A stretch of 64,000 nt of DNA from Streptomyces sp. NRRL S-646 (GTDB taxonomy: Bacteria; Actinomycetota; Actinomycetes; Streptomycetales; Streptomycetaceae). The position numbers and the translations under genes were made by a program. A model generated the notes under the pieces. That model searched no databases. It was not told the origin of the DNA and saw nothing but the letters and a program-made list of their open reading frames with translations. Of the stretch, positions 45,374 to 55,641 are shown piece by piece. Location of the stretch: NCBI RefSeq assembly GCF_000720765.1, contig NZ_JODC01000033.1:1-64000 (forward strand), given 5' to 3'. How positions within the stretch are numbered: the stretch's first letter is position 1; each line of letters begins with the position of its first letter.

Positions 45374-47821
45374 ATGTCCAGAGCCAGAGCGCTCCGCGGC
45401 CTGTGGGCCGCCCCCGTGGCGCTGCTCGCGCTACTGGCCGGCAGCTCGGCCACCGCGGGGGCCGCGTACGCCGTTCCGGTAGCACGGCAAGCGGCTGCCG
45501 CCGACCTGTATGTGGCGCCGGATGCGGCTCCCGGCGGGGACGGCACTGCGGGGCGGCCGTTCGGCACCATCGACCAGGCGCAGCAGCCAGCGCACCGGCT
45601 CTCCGCCGACTCGAACGTCGTCGTCCATCTGGCCGGTGGCACCTACCGGCTGTCCAAGCCGCTGTCCTTCGGCTCCGGCGACGGCGGCCAGAACGGCCAC
45701 ACCATCACCTACCAGGCCGCGGCCGGTCAGCAGCCGGTCGTGACCGGCGCCCAGCACATTACAGGTTGGCAGGTGCATGATCAGGCGAAGAGTATCTGGT
45801 CGGCCCACGTCGGCACCGGCGTGAACACACGCCAGTTGTACGTGAACGGCAAGGGCGCGCCGCGGGCGGCGATCCAGGTGCCACGCTCCGGCTTCACCTT
45901 CACCCAGAGCGGCCTGACCATCACCGACTCCTCCCTCGACTACCTGGCCGGCCTCTCGGACCAGAGCCACATGGAAGTCGAGAGCATCAACTCCTTCACC
46001 GACCGCTACGCGCCGGTCCAGTCGATCAGCGGCAGGACCGTCACCATGCAGCAGCCCGCGTGGAACAACAACTCCTGGGGCTACGACACCATAAACGCGC
46101 CGTTCGCCGGCGGGACGATGTACCTGGAGAACAACTACGCCTTCCTGCAGCAGGCCGGACAGTGGTATCTCGACTCGTCCACCGGCGACCTGTACTACCG
46201 GGCCCAGCCCGGGCAGAACCCGAACAGCCTCGACGTCGAACTGCCCCGTCTGCAGAGCCTGCTAGGCATCAGCGGCAGCTACGGCTCACCCGCGACCGGA
46301 CTGAGCTTCGCCGGCATCCGGTTCACGGGAACCTCCTGGCTCGGCCCGAGCGGACCCGACGGCTACGCGGACCAGCAGAGCGGCGCGCACATCACCGGCG
46401 CCTACGCGATGCCCGCCAACTGGCTGAGCACCTGCAAATCGGGGTGCACGCAGTTCGAGGCCACCCGCAACCACTGGGCGCAGATGCCCGCGGCCGTACA
46501 GGTCTCCGCATCCACCGGCATCACGTTCTCCGGCGACACGTTCTCCGAACTCGGGCAGGCCGGACTGGGCGTGGGCAACGACGGCGTCGCCACGGCCTCC
46601 GGCACAGGACTCGGCGCGAGCGGAGTCACCGTCACCGGCAACACGTTCACCGACATCGCCGGCAGCGGCATCCAGGTCGGCGGGATCCAGCCGGACGCGC
46701 ACCACCCCGGCAACCCGCAGATGACCAACCAGAACATCACCATCATCAACAACACGGTCAGCGGCGTCGGCACCGACTACAAGGAGACCGCCGCCATCCT
46801 GTCCACCTACGTCACCAACGCGACGATCACCCACAACCAGTGCGACCACCTGCCCTACGACGGGATCGACATCGGCTGGGGCTGGGGCGTCAACGACCCG
46901 GGCGGCAGCCAGGACTACGTCAACCGGGGCACGTACACCTACCAGCCCGTCTACAGCACCCCCACCACGCTGAAGAACAACACCGTCTCGCACAACCTGA
47001 TCTACGACACCAAGAACGCGATGTTCGACGGCGGCAGCATCTACAACCTGTCCGCGAGTCCCGGCTCGGTGATCTCCGACAACTACATGTACGACAACAA
47101 CCACACCACCGCCCTCTACCTCGACGAGGGCTCCCGGTATCTGACGCTGTCGCACAACGTGGTGCAGGACGCCGGCAACTGGGCGCTCACCAACGCCAAC
47201 GCGAACAACCACACCGACGACAGCACGTTCTCCGGCAACTGGTACAACGGCGGCAACACCTACGTGGCCACCGGTCCTCCGCACAACAACGTCCTGACGG
47301 GCAACGTCCAGGTCAGCGGCACCAACTGGCCGCAGGGCGCCCGGCAGGTCATCCAGCAGGCAGGCGTCCAGTCCTCGGACGGCGGTGGCTTCCCCAGCGG
47401 TTACCACCAGCTGGTGATCGGCAGCGACAGCCTGTGTCTGGACGTGTACGGCAAATCCGGCAGCGCCGGCGCCGCGATCGACCAATGGACCTGCAACGGG
47501 CAGAGCAACCAGCAGTTCCAGTTCGTGCCGGTCGCGGGCGGCTACGGGCAGTTGCAGGCCCAGAACTCCGGGCTGGTCGTGGCCGTGTCCGGCGCTTCCA
47601 CGGCCGCCGGTACGCCCGACATCGTGCAACAGACCCCGAGCACAGCCGCCGGCGGTCTGTGGCTGCCGGTACAGCAACCCGACGGCTCGTACTCCTTCCA
47701 GAACCAGAACAGCGGCCTGTGCCTGGACGTCTACGGCGGCGCCGGCAACCCCGGCCGGCAGCTCGACCAGTGGCCCTGCAAGAACACGGCCGGCAGCAAC
47801 CAGGACTTCACCCCCCGCTGA
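45374..47821 (+). CDS. Secreted right-handed beta-helix protein with ricin-type module
   Basis: An 815-residue exported protein. ATG 45374 is preceded by GGAGG at six bases. After the signal peptide (ending AYAVPVA or nearby) comes LYVAPDAAPGGDGTAGRPFGTIDQAQ, the start of a parallel beta-helix; repeated N-rich turns follow (NNTVSG, TVTGNTF, DNYMYDNNHTTAL). The region CDHLPYDGIDIGWGWG and the adjoining EGSRYLTLSHN suggest an active cleft. The layout resembles GH141-like or pectate-lyase-like helices, but I cannot assign a family. Residues ~675-815 are a ricin-type domain of a second type shared with the gene at 55642. Confidence 0.82.
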   Translation: MSRARALRGLWAAPVALLALLAGSSATAGAAYAVPVARQAAAADLYVAPDAAPGGDGTAGRPFGTIDQAQQPAHRLSADSNVVVHLAGGTYRLSKPLSFGSGDGGQNGHTITYQAAAGQQPVVTGAQHITGWQVHDQAKSIWSAHVGTGVNTRQLYVNGKGAPRAAIQVPRSGFTFTQSGLTITDSSLDYLAGLSDQSHMEVESINSFTDRYAPVQSISGRTVTMQQPAWNNNSWGYDTINAPFAGGTMYLENNYAFLQQAGQWYLDSSTGDLYYRAQPGQNPNSLDVELPRLQSLLGISGSYGSPATGLSFAGIRFTGTSWLGPSGPDGYADQQSGAHITGAYAMPANWLSTCKSGCTQFEATRNHWAQMPAAVQVSASTGITFSGDTFSELGQAGLGVGNDGVATASGTGLGASGVTVTGNTFTDIAGSGIQVGGIQPDAHHPGNPQMTNQNITIINNTVSGVGTDYKETAAILSTYVTNATITHNQCDHLPYDGIDIGWGWGVNDPGGSQDYVNRGTYTYQPVYSTPTTLKNNTVSHNLIYDTKNAMFDGGSIYNLSASPGSVISDNYMYDNNHTTALYLDEGSRYLTLSHNVVQDAGNWALTNANANNHTDDSTFSGNWYNGGNTYVATGPPHNNVLTGNVQVSGTNWPQGARQVIQQAGVQSSDGGGFPSGYHQLVIGSDSLCLDVYGKSGSAGAAIDQWTCNGQSNQQFQFVPVAGGYGQLQAQNSGLVVAVSGASTAAGTPDIVQQTPSTAAGGLWLPVQQPDGSYSFQNQNSGLCLDVYGGAGNPGRQLDQWPCKNTAGSNQDFTPR

Positions 47822-47877
47822 CCGACTCCCCGCTCGTTCACCCCCACCCACTGTCCCGCACCCAGTGAGGAACGCAT

Positions 47878-49026
47878 ATGAAGAAGTACTCGGCACTCCT
47901 GGCCGCCGCGCTGACGGCAGCGGTCGGCACCGGCACCGCGTTGCCCGCGGCGGCCGCCACCGGCACCGGATCACCGGCCTCCGCCGCACGGGCCGCCGCC
48001 GCTTCCACCGCTCTGCGCCTGATGCCGTTGGGCGACTCGATCACCTGGGGCGTCGGCAGCCCGTCCGGGAACAGCTACCGCGACTTCCTGGGGAACCAAC
48101 TGGCTGCCGATGGGCACGCTGTGGACTTCGTCGGTTCGGGCCGCAACGGCACCATGTCCGACCCGGACAACGAAGGGCACTCCGGCTGGCACATCAATGA
48201 GATAGCCGGCATTGCGGACTCCGTGCTGGCCCGGTACCGGCCCAACGTGATCACCCTGGAGATCGGCACCAATGATCTGAACGGCGGCTCTCAGGCTGAT
48301 CCCGCCGCCGACCGGCTCCATGCGCTCATCGACCAGATCACGGCCGACGCCCCTGACGCGACCGTCCTCGTCGGCACCGTGATCGTCTCCACCAGCAGCA
48401 CCGAGGAGGCCACCCGCGCCGCCTTCAACGCCAGGCTGCCCGGCATCGTCCAGGCCGAGCAGGCCGCCGGCAAACACGTACGCCTGGTGGACATGAGCGC
48501 GCTGACCACCGCAGACCTCTCCGACGCCCTGCACCCCAACGACAACGGCTTCCGCAAGATGGCGGACGCCTTCCACGCGGGGGTGCAGGCCGCCGACGCG
48601 GCAGGCTGGATCAAGCCGCCGGTCTCCGTGGGCGGGCCGGTGCGCTCCGGGGTCGCGGGGAAGTGCCTGGACGTCAACGGCGGCAACAGCGCCAACGGGA
48701 CCGCCGTGCAGATCTGGTCCTGCAACGGCGCCGATGCGCAGGCGTGGTCCGCGCGCTCGGACGGCACTTTGCGGGCGCTCGGGAAGTGCCTCGACGCCAC
48801 GGGCGGTGGTACCGCCAACGGCACCAAGATCGAGATCTGGGACTGCAACGGCGGCAGCAACCAGCAATGGCAGGCGTACAACGGCGGTTACCGCAACCCG
48901 GTCTCCGGCCGCTGCCTCGACGACCCCGGTGCGTCTGCCACCGACGGCACACAACTGATCCTGTGGGACTGCAACGGCGGAGCCAACCAGCAGTGGAGCG
49001 CACTGCCGGTCAGTTCGGCTGTGTGA
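47878..49026 (+). CDS. Secreted SGNH-hydrolase (acetylxylan-esterase-like) with ricin-type CBM13
   Basis: A 382-residue exported esterase. Signal peptide: KKYSALLAAALTAAVGTGTALPAAAA. The SGNH blocks are complete: Ser in MPLGDSITWG, Gly in VDFVGSGRNG, Asn in EIGTNDLNGG, and Asp/His in DALHPNDNGF. The domain is closest to CE3-type carbohydrate esterases, so acetyl removal from xylan or pectin is likely. A ricin-like domain of three repeats follows from ~250 (ADAQAW, NQQW, NQQW). The gene starts 56 bases after the beta-helix gene. Confidence 0.88.
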   Translation: MKKYSALLAAALTAAVGTGTALPAAAATGTGSPASAARAAAASTALRLMPLGDSITWGVGSPSGNSYRDFLGNQLAADGHAVDFVGSGRNGTMSDPDNEGHSGWHINEIAGIADSVLARYRPNVITLEIGTNDLNGGSQADPAADRLHALIDQITADAPDATVLVGTVIVSTSSTEEATRAAFNARLPGIVQAEQAAGKHVRLVDMSALTTADLSDALHPNDNGFRKMADAFHAGVQAADAAGWIKPPVSVGGPVRSGVAGKCLDVNGGNSANGTAVQIWSCNGADAQAWSARSDGTLRALGKCLDATGGGTANGTKIEIWDCNGGSNQQWQAYNGGYRNPVSGRCLDDPGASATDGTQLILWDCNGGANQQWSALPVSSAV

Positions 49027-50437
<1,411 letters not shown>

Positions 50438-50480
50438 GGTGATCGGCGCCCTGCGCGCGCTCCTGCTCCCCTGACGAACA

Positions 50481-50516
50481 CCCGCGCCCGGCACGACGGC
50501 CGTCGCCGGACGCGGG
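50481..50516 (+). terminator. Terminator after the GH10 locus
   Basis: CCCGCG (50481-50486) pairs with CGCGGG (50511-50516), and inner CCGGC with GCCGG extends the stem. It lies 44 bases past the stop. Confidence 0.65.
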
Positions 50517-50761
50517 TCTCGGCATGCCCTCAGACCGTCCTGACCAGGAAAAAAACATGGGATGGATCGGATCGGAATCGCCAAGTCAGGCCTATTGACA
50601 GGGTGTTGGGCCTGTGGGATCACTATGCGACATGGGATGTCTGAGTGTTCCCTGTGAGTGCTGACGGGCACGCTGACGGGAGCGGTCGACACCCCTTCCG
50701 AACTCTTCGGCCAGGCACGGCACTCTCCGTCCGCACCCCCCGGCATATCCGAGGACACAGA
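50517..50761 (+). promoter_or_regulatory. Promoter-containing gap before the second GH54 gene
   Basis: A 245-base gap after a terminator. It contains an A-run, a consensus -35 TTGACA at 50595-50600 and a weak CACTAT at 50621-50626 (20-base spacing, longer than ideal). An independent transcription start for the second half of the block is plausible. Confidence 0.4.
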
Positions 50762-52273
50762 ATGCAGCCTTCATCCACACCGCCCTGCGGTCCCGCGGCT
50801 CGTGCACCACGCTTACCGGCGGCAGCCGCCGTATGCGTGATGGCTCTGCTGGCCATGCTGCTGGCGTCCGCGCCGACCTGGTCGGCGCCGGCGTCCGCGG
50901 CAGCCTTGGTGAGCTCGGCGTCGGGACGGTGCCTTGACGTCAAGGGCAACGTCGACACGTCGGGCACGGTGCTGGAGATCTGGGACTGCAATGACCAGGC
51001 CAACCAGGCGTTCGAGGTCACGTCGGCGGGTGAGCTGAGGACGATGAACGGCTCCCGGTGCGTGGACGCCTACGACAACCGGACGGCACCCGGAGCCCCG
51101 GTGGTCATCCGGCCGTGCGACGGGCGGCCGACCCAGGTGTGGCGGCAGAGTTCCGACGGGTCCGTCACCGGTGCCGCCTCCGGATTCTGCCTGGACGTGA
51201 GCGGGTCGGGCACGGCCAACGGCACCGCGGTCATCCTGTGGACCTGTAACGGCCAGAGCAACCAGAGGTGGACGACGTCGGCACCCCCGCCTCCGCCCCC
51301 GCCCGGCGGGTCGGGCCCGTGCGACCTGTACGCCGCGGGGGGTACGCCGTGCGTGGCCGCGCACAGCACGGTGAGGGCGCTCTACGGCTCGTACAACGGC
51401 CCCCTGTACCAGGTCAGGCGCGCCTCGGACAACGCCACCAAGGACATCGGCGTGCTGGCGCCGGGCGGTTTCGCCGACGCCGCGGTGCAGGACTCGTTCT
51501 GCGCGGGCACCACCTGCGTGATCACCGTGGTCCGCGATCAGTCAGGACACGGCAACGACCTGTGGTACCAGGGCTCGGCCCAGGTCCCGGGGTCGAGTCA
51601 GAGCAGCCCCGCGAAGGCGACCTCCGAGTCGCTGACCGCCGGGGGGACCAAGGCGTACTCGCTGTACATCAACCCCGGCAACAGCTACTGGCGGGACGGC
51701 CACCTGACGGGCGTGCCGACCGGTGCCGCACCCGAAGGGGCGTACATGGTGACGAGTGGCACCCACGTCAACAGTGGCTGCTGCTTCGACTACGGCAACA
51801 GCGAGACGACCAGGAAGGCCGACGCCGCCGGGGCGATGGACGCGATCAACTTCGGCACCCAGTGCTGGTTCGGCGGCTGTTCGGGAAGCGGTCCCTGGGT
51901 GCAGGCCGATCTCGAATGGGGCCTGTACTCCGGCGGCAGCCAGTCCTGGAACCCCAACCAGCGTGCGTTTCCGGGCAAGTTCGTCACCGCCATGCTGAAG
52001 AACAACGGCACGTCGAGGTTCGCCCTCAAGGGCGGCAACGCCCAGTCGGGCGGCCTGACCACCCTGTGGGACGGCGGGCTTCCCGGCGGATACAGCCCCA
52101 TGAAGAAACAAGGGGCCATCGTCCTGGGCAGCGGCGGCGACTGCTGCAAGCCCGGCGGCGGCGCCAACCTGAGCGCCGGCACCTTCTACGAGGGCGCCAT
52201 GGTCGCCGGCTACCCCTCCGATGCGACCGACAACGCGGTCCAGGCCAACATCACCGCCGCCGGCTACCGCTGA
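50762..52273 (+). CDS. Secreted GH54 arabinofuranosidase with N-terminal ricin-type CBM13
   Basis: A 503-residue exported enzyme whose module order is reversed compared with its two relatives: signal peptide, CBM13 (~40-165, SASGRCLDVKGNVDTSG ... NQRW), a Pro linker (PPPPPPPGG), then the GH54 domain. The catalytic region has GPCDLYAAGGTPCVAAHSTV, CCFDYGN, the probable nucleophile Glu in QADLEWGLYSG and the acid Asp in GSGGDCCKP, where two extra cysteines replace the usual residues. ATG 50762 has GAGGA upstream. It ends exactly at the catalytic domain (ITAAGYR). Confidence 0.88.
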   Translation: MQPSSTPPCGPAARAPRLPAAAAVCVMALLAMLLASAPTWSAPASAAALVSSASGRCLDVKGNVDTSGTVLEIWDCNDQANQAFEVTSAGELRTMNGSRCVDAYDNRTAPGAPVVIRPCDGRPTQVWRQSSDGSVTGAASGFCLDVSGSGTANGTAVILWTCNGQSNQRWTTSAPPPPPPPGGSGPCDLYAAGGTPCVAAHSTVRALYGSYNGPLYQVRRASDNATKDIGVLAPGGFADAAVQDSFCAGTTCVITVVRDQSGHGNDLWYQGSAQVPGSSQSSPAKATSESLTAGGTKAYSLYINPGNSYWRDGHLTGVPTGAAPEGAYMVTSGTHVNSGCCFDYGNSETTRKADAAGAMDAINFGTQCWFGGCSGSGPWVQADLEWGLYSGGSQSWNPNQRAFPGKFVTAMLKNNGTSRFALKGGNAQSGGLTTLWDGGLPGGYSPMKKQGAIVLGSGGDCCKPGGGANLSAGTFYEGAMVAGYPSDATDNAVQANITAAGYR

Positions 52274-52316
52274 ACGCCCTTCAGCCGTCCCAACTCGCCC
52301 CAGGAGGCGATGACTT

Positions 52317-53966
52317 ATGCCCACGACCACTTCGAGAGCCAGGCGTCTTCGGCAGCTGCCCCCTCTGCTGTCCCTCCGCAGAGCCCTGGCACTCGCGTTC
52401 TCGGCCCTGTTGCTCACCGCGGCCGTCCCTCTCCTCTCCCTCGGCACGGCGCAGCCCGCCGCCGCGCTCGGCAACGGGCTCGCGCCGACCCCGCAGATGG
52501 GCTTCAACGACTGGAACGCGTACGGCTGCAACGTCTCCGAGTCGCTGATCAAGTCCACGGCCCAGGCGATGCACAGCAACGGCATGCAGGCGGCGGGCTA
52601 TTCGTACGTCAACATCGACGACTGCTGGATGACCAACAACCGCGACTCCGGCGGCCACCTGGTGCCGGACCCGGCCAAGTTCCCCGACGGCATCAAGGGC
52701 ACCGCCGACTATGTGCACTCGCTGGGGCTGAAGCTCGGGATCTACGAGTCCGCCGGCACCGCGACCTGTGCGGGATACCCGGGCAGCCTCGGGCACGAGA
52801 CCACGGACGCGCAGTCGTTCGCGTCCTGGGGCGTGGACTACCTGAAGTACGACAACTGCAACAACAACGGAGTGCCGGCGCAGACCCGCTACACCGCGAT
52901 GAGGGACGCCCTGGCGGCCACCGGCCGGCCGATCCTGTACAGCCTGTGCAACTGGGGTCAGGAGAACGTGTGGACCTGGGGCGCGGACGTGGGCAACAGC
53001 TGGCGCACCACCGGGGACATCAGCCCGAACTTCTCCAGCATGCTGTCGATCTTCCACAGCAACGTCGGACTGGCCTCCTACGCAGGGCCCGGCCACTGGA
53101 ACGACCCGGACATGCTGGAGGTCGGCAACGGCTCGATGACGGCCACCGAGAGCCGCAGTGAGTTCAGTCTGTGGGCGGAGATGGCCGCGCCGCTTATCGC
53201 GGGCACCAACATCCCCTCGGCCAGTGCGGACACCCTGTCCACGCTGACCAACTCCCGGGTGATCGCGGTCGACCAGGACCCGCTCGGCAAACAGGGGACC
53301 ATGGTGTCCTCCTCGGGCGGGCTGGACGTGCTGGCCAAGCCGCTGGCCAACGGGGACGTGTCGGTGGCGCTGTTCAACGAGACGGGTTCGACGGCGAACA
53401 TCACCACCACCGCGGCCGCGATCGGCAAGACCGGGGCGTCCGCCTACACCCTGACCGACCTGTGGTCGGGCGCGTCCTCCAGCACCTCCGGCACGATCAG
53501 CGCCTCGGTGCCGGCACACGGCACGGTGATGTACCGGGTCGCGGGCGGCTCCAGCGGCGGAGGCAGCGGCACGACCGGTGCGCTGCACGCGGTCGGCGCG
53601 GGCAAGTGCCTGGACGTACCGAACTCCACCACGACCGCCGGTACCCAGGTGGAGATCTGGAGCTGCAACGGCGGTGCCAACCAGACCTGGACGCACACCA
53701 CCTCCAACCAACTCACCGTCTACTCCGGCAGCGGTCAGATGTGCCTGGACGCCTACAACAACCAGACCACACCGGGGACGAAGGTGGAGATCTGGCAGTG
53801 CAACGGCCAGAGCAACCAGCAGTGGTCGCTGAACTCCAACGGCACGATCACCGGCGTCCAGTCGGGCCTGTGCCTGGACGTCACGGGCGGAGCCACGGCT
53901 GACGGAACCCTCGCCGAGCTGTGGACCTGCAACGGCGGCAGCGGTCAGCAGTGGACGCTGGGCTGA
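52317..53966 (+). CDS. Secreted GH27 alpha-galactosidase with C-terminal ricin-type CBM13
   Basis: A 549-residue exported enzyme. AGGAGG at 52302-52307 supports ATG 52317. Mature protein starts near LGNGLAPTPQMGFNDWNAYGC. The nucleophile is D179 in YLKYDNCNNN and the acid/base lies in the WNDPDM motif (261-266). The beta-sandwich follows the barrel. The C-terminal CBM13 (~420-549, three QxW repeats) is nearly identical to that of the first GH54 gene (GALHAVGAGKCLDVPNS). It removes alpha-1,6-galactose from galactomannan or related chains, or beta-L-arabinopyranose in some relatives. Confidence 0.93.
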   Translation: MPTTTSRARRLRQLPPLLSLRRALALAFSALLLTAAVPLLSLGTAQPAAALGNGLAPTPQMGFNDWNAYGCNVSESLIKSTAQAMHSNGMQAAGYSYVNIDDCWMTNNRDSGGHLVPDPAKFPDGIKGTADYVHSLGLKLGIYESAGTATCAGYPGSLGHETTDAQSFASWGVDYLKYDNCNNNGVPAQTRYTAMRDALAATGRPILYSLCNWGQENVWTWGADVGNSWRTTGDISPNFSSMLSIFHSNVGLASYAGPGHWNDPDMLEVGNGSMTATESRSEFSLWAEMAAPLIAGTNIPSASADTLSTLTNSRVIAVDQDPLGKQGTMVSSSGGLDVLAKPLANGDVSVALFNETGSTANITTTAAAIGKTGASAYTLTDLWSGASSSTSGTISASVPAHGTVMYRVAGGSSGGGSGTTGALHAVGAGKCLDVPNSTTTAGTQVEIWSCNGGANQTWTHTTSNQLTVYSGSGQMCLDAYNNQTTPGTKVEIWQCNGQSNQQWSLNSNGTITGVQSGLCLDVTGGATADGTLAELWTCNGGSGQQWTLG

Positions 53967-54037
53967 CTTCCCTCTCCCCTCGGCCACGGGCAGCTTCGGT
54001 GCCGCCGTGCGGCGGCACCGCCACAGAGGAGGTCACC

Positions 54038-55576
54038 TTGCCCGGATCAGCGACAGATCACCGACGAAGGCGATTCCCGGCCGTGCTCCTGATCGCCCTG
54101 GCGATGGCCCTGGCCGCATTGGGCACACCGGCGTTCGCCACATCTCCGCGGACCGGCACGCCCCCCGGGGCCCGTCCAACGGCGGTGAACGCCTCCGCGG
54201 CCGACGCGTCGCTGCCCTGCGACATCTATGCCGCGGGCGGAACGCCGTGTGTGACCGCGCACGCCACGACCAGGGCGCTCTTCGCGGCGTACAACGGGCC
54301 GCTGTACCAGATCCAGCGGTCCTCCGACCACAGCTACCGCGACATCGGGGTGCTCGCCGCGGGCGGGTACGCCGACGCCGCGTCCCAGGTGTCGTTCTGC
54401 GCGGGCACGTCGTGCACGATCACGAAGATCTACGACCAGACCGCCAAGCACAACGACCTACCGATCTCCTGGGGCGGCTACTGGAAGGGTCCGGGTCCCA
54501 ACGGGGCCGATGTCGGAGCGGACGCCATGGCCCTGCCGGTGACCGCGGCCGGCCACCAGGTCTTCGGCGTCAAGGTCACCCCTGGTGTCGGCTACCGGAT
54601 CGACCACGCGAACGGCGTGGCCACCGGCTCCCAGCCCGAAGGCATCTACATGGTGACCTCGTCGAACTACACGAACCAGTGGTGCTGCTTCGACTACGGA
54701 AGCGGCGAGAACTCCCACACCGACACCGGCAACGCCACCATGAACGCCATCTACTGGGGCAACGCCTGCTGGTTCAACGGCTGCACCGGCAGCGGTCCGT
54801 GGGTCGAGGCCGATCTCGAGAACGGCATGTTCCACACCAACACCGGCTCCAACAAGGACCCCAACAACCAGGGCGTGCACTACCCGTTCGTCAGCGCGTG
54901 GCTGAAGAACAACGGCACCAGCAACTTCACGCTCAAGTACGGCAACGGTGCCGGCGGCGGGCTGACCACCACCTTCTCCGGCCCCCTGCCGAACGGCTAC
55001 TCGCCGATGAAGGTCGACAGTTCCGTACTGCTCGGCACCGGCGGCGACAACAGCCCCAACGGGGTCGGCGAGTTCTTCGAGGGCGCCATGACCGCGGGCT
55101 ACCCCTCCGACGCCACCGAGAACGCCGTCCAGGCCGGCATCACCGCCGCAGGCTACGGGACGGGAAGCGGCGGGGGCGGCACGACGGGCGCGCTGCACGC
55201 GGTGGGCGCGGGCAGGTGCCTGGAGGTGCCGGGCGGATCCACGACGCCGGGCACACAGACTCAGATCCGGGACTGCACCGGAGCGGCGAACCAGTTCTGG
55301 TCCCAGAGCGCTTCCCACGAGCTGACCGTCTCGGTCGGCGGCAGCCGTCTGTGCCTGGACGCCTCAGGTCAGGGCACCAGCCCCGGCACCAAGGTCATCA
55401 CCTGGACCTGCAACGGCCAGAGCAACCAGCAGTGGACGCTCAACGCCAACGGCACCATCACCAGCGCTCCTTCCGGGCTGTGCCTGGACGTGACGGGCGC
55501 CGCCACCGCCAACGGCACCCCCGTGCAGCTGTGGACCTGCAACGGCCAAACCAACCAGAAATGGTCACTGAACTGA
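54038..55576 (+). CDS. Secreted GH54 arabinofuranosidase with C-terminal ricin-type CBM13 (third copy)
   Basis: A 512-residue exported enzyme with a TTG start at 54038, selected because AGAGGAGG lies at the right distance (54025-54032). The signal helix is FPAVLLIALAMALAALG. The GH54 domain keeps LPCDIYAAGGTPCVTAHATT, CCFDYGSGEN, the probable nucleophile Glu in VEADLENGMFH and the acid Asp in GTGGDNSPNG. Its substrate loops differ strongly from the two other copies (ISWGGYWKGPGPNGADVG), so a different fine specificity is likely. The CBM13 starts with GALHAVGAGRCLEVPGG. Confidence 0.88.
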   Translation: MPGSATDHRRRRFPAVLLIALAMALAALGTPAFATSPRTGTPPGARPTAVNASAADASLPCDIYAAGGTPCVTAHATTRALFAAYNGPLYQIQRSSDHSYRDIGVLAAGGYADAASQVSFCAGTSCTITKIYDQTAKHNDLPISWGGYWKGPGPNGADVGADAMALPVTAAGHQVFGVKVTPGVGYRIDHANGVATGSQPEGIYMVTSSNYTNQWCCFDYGSGENSHTDTGNATMNAIYWGNACWFNGCTGSGPWVEADLENGMFHTNTGSNKDPNNQGVHYPFVSAWLKNNGTSNFTLKYGNGAGGGLTTTFSGPLPNGYSPMKVDSSVLLGTGGDNSPNGVGEFFEGAMTAGYPSDATENAVQAGITAAGYGTGSGGGGTTGALHAVGAGRCLEVPGGSTTPGTQTQIRDCTGAANQFWSQSASHELTVSVGGSRLCLDASGQGTSPGTKVITWTCNGQSNQQWTLNANGTITSAPSGLCLDVTGAATANGTPVQLWTCNGQTNQKWSLN

Positions 55577-55641
55577 CCGGTGAGGCACCCGCGATCGACT
55601 CGGGGCGGCATCCCGACGCCGCCCCGACTCAGGAGGATCGG

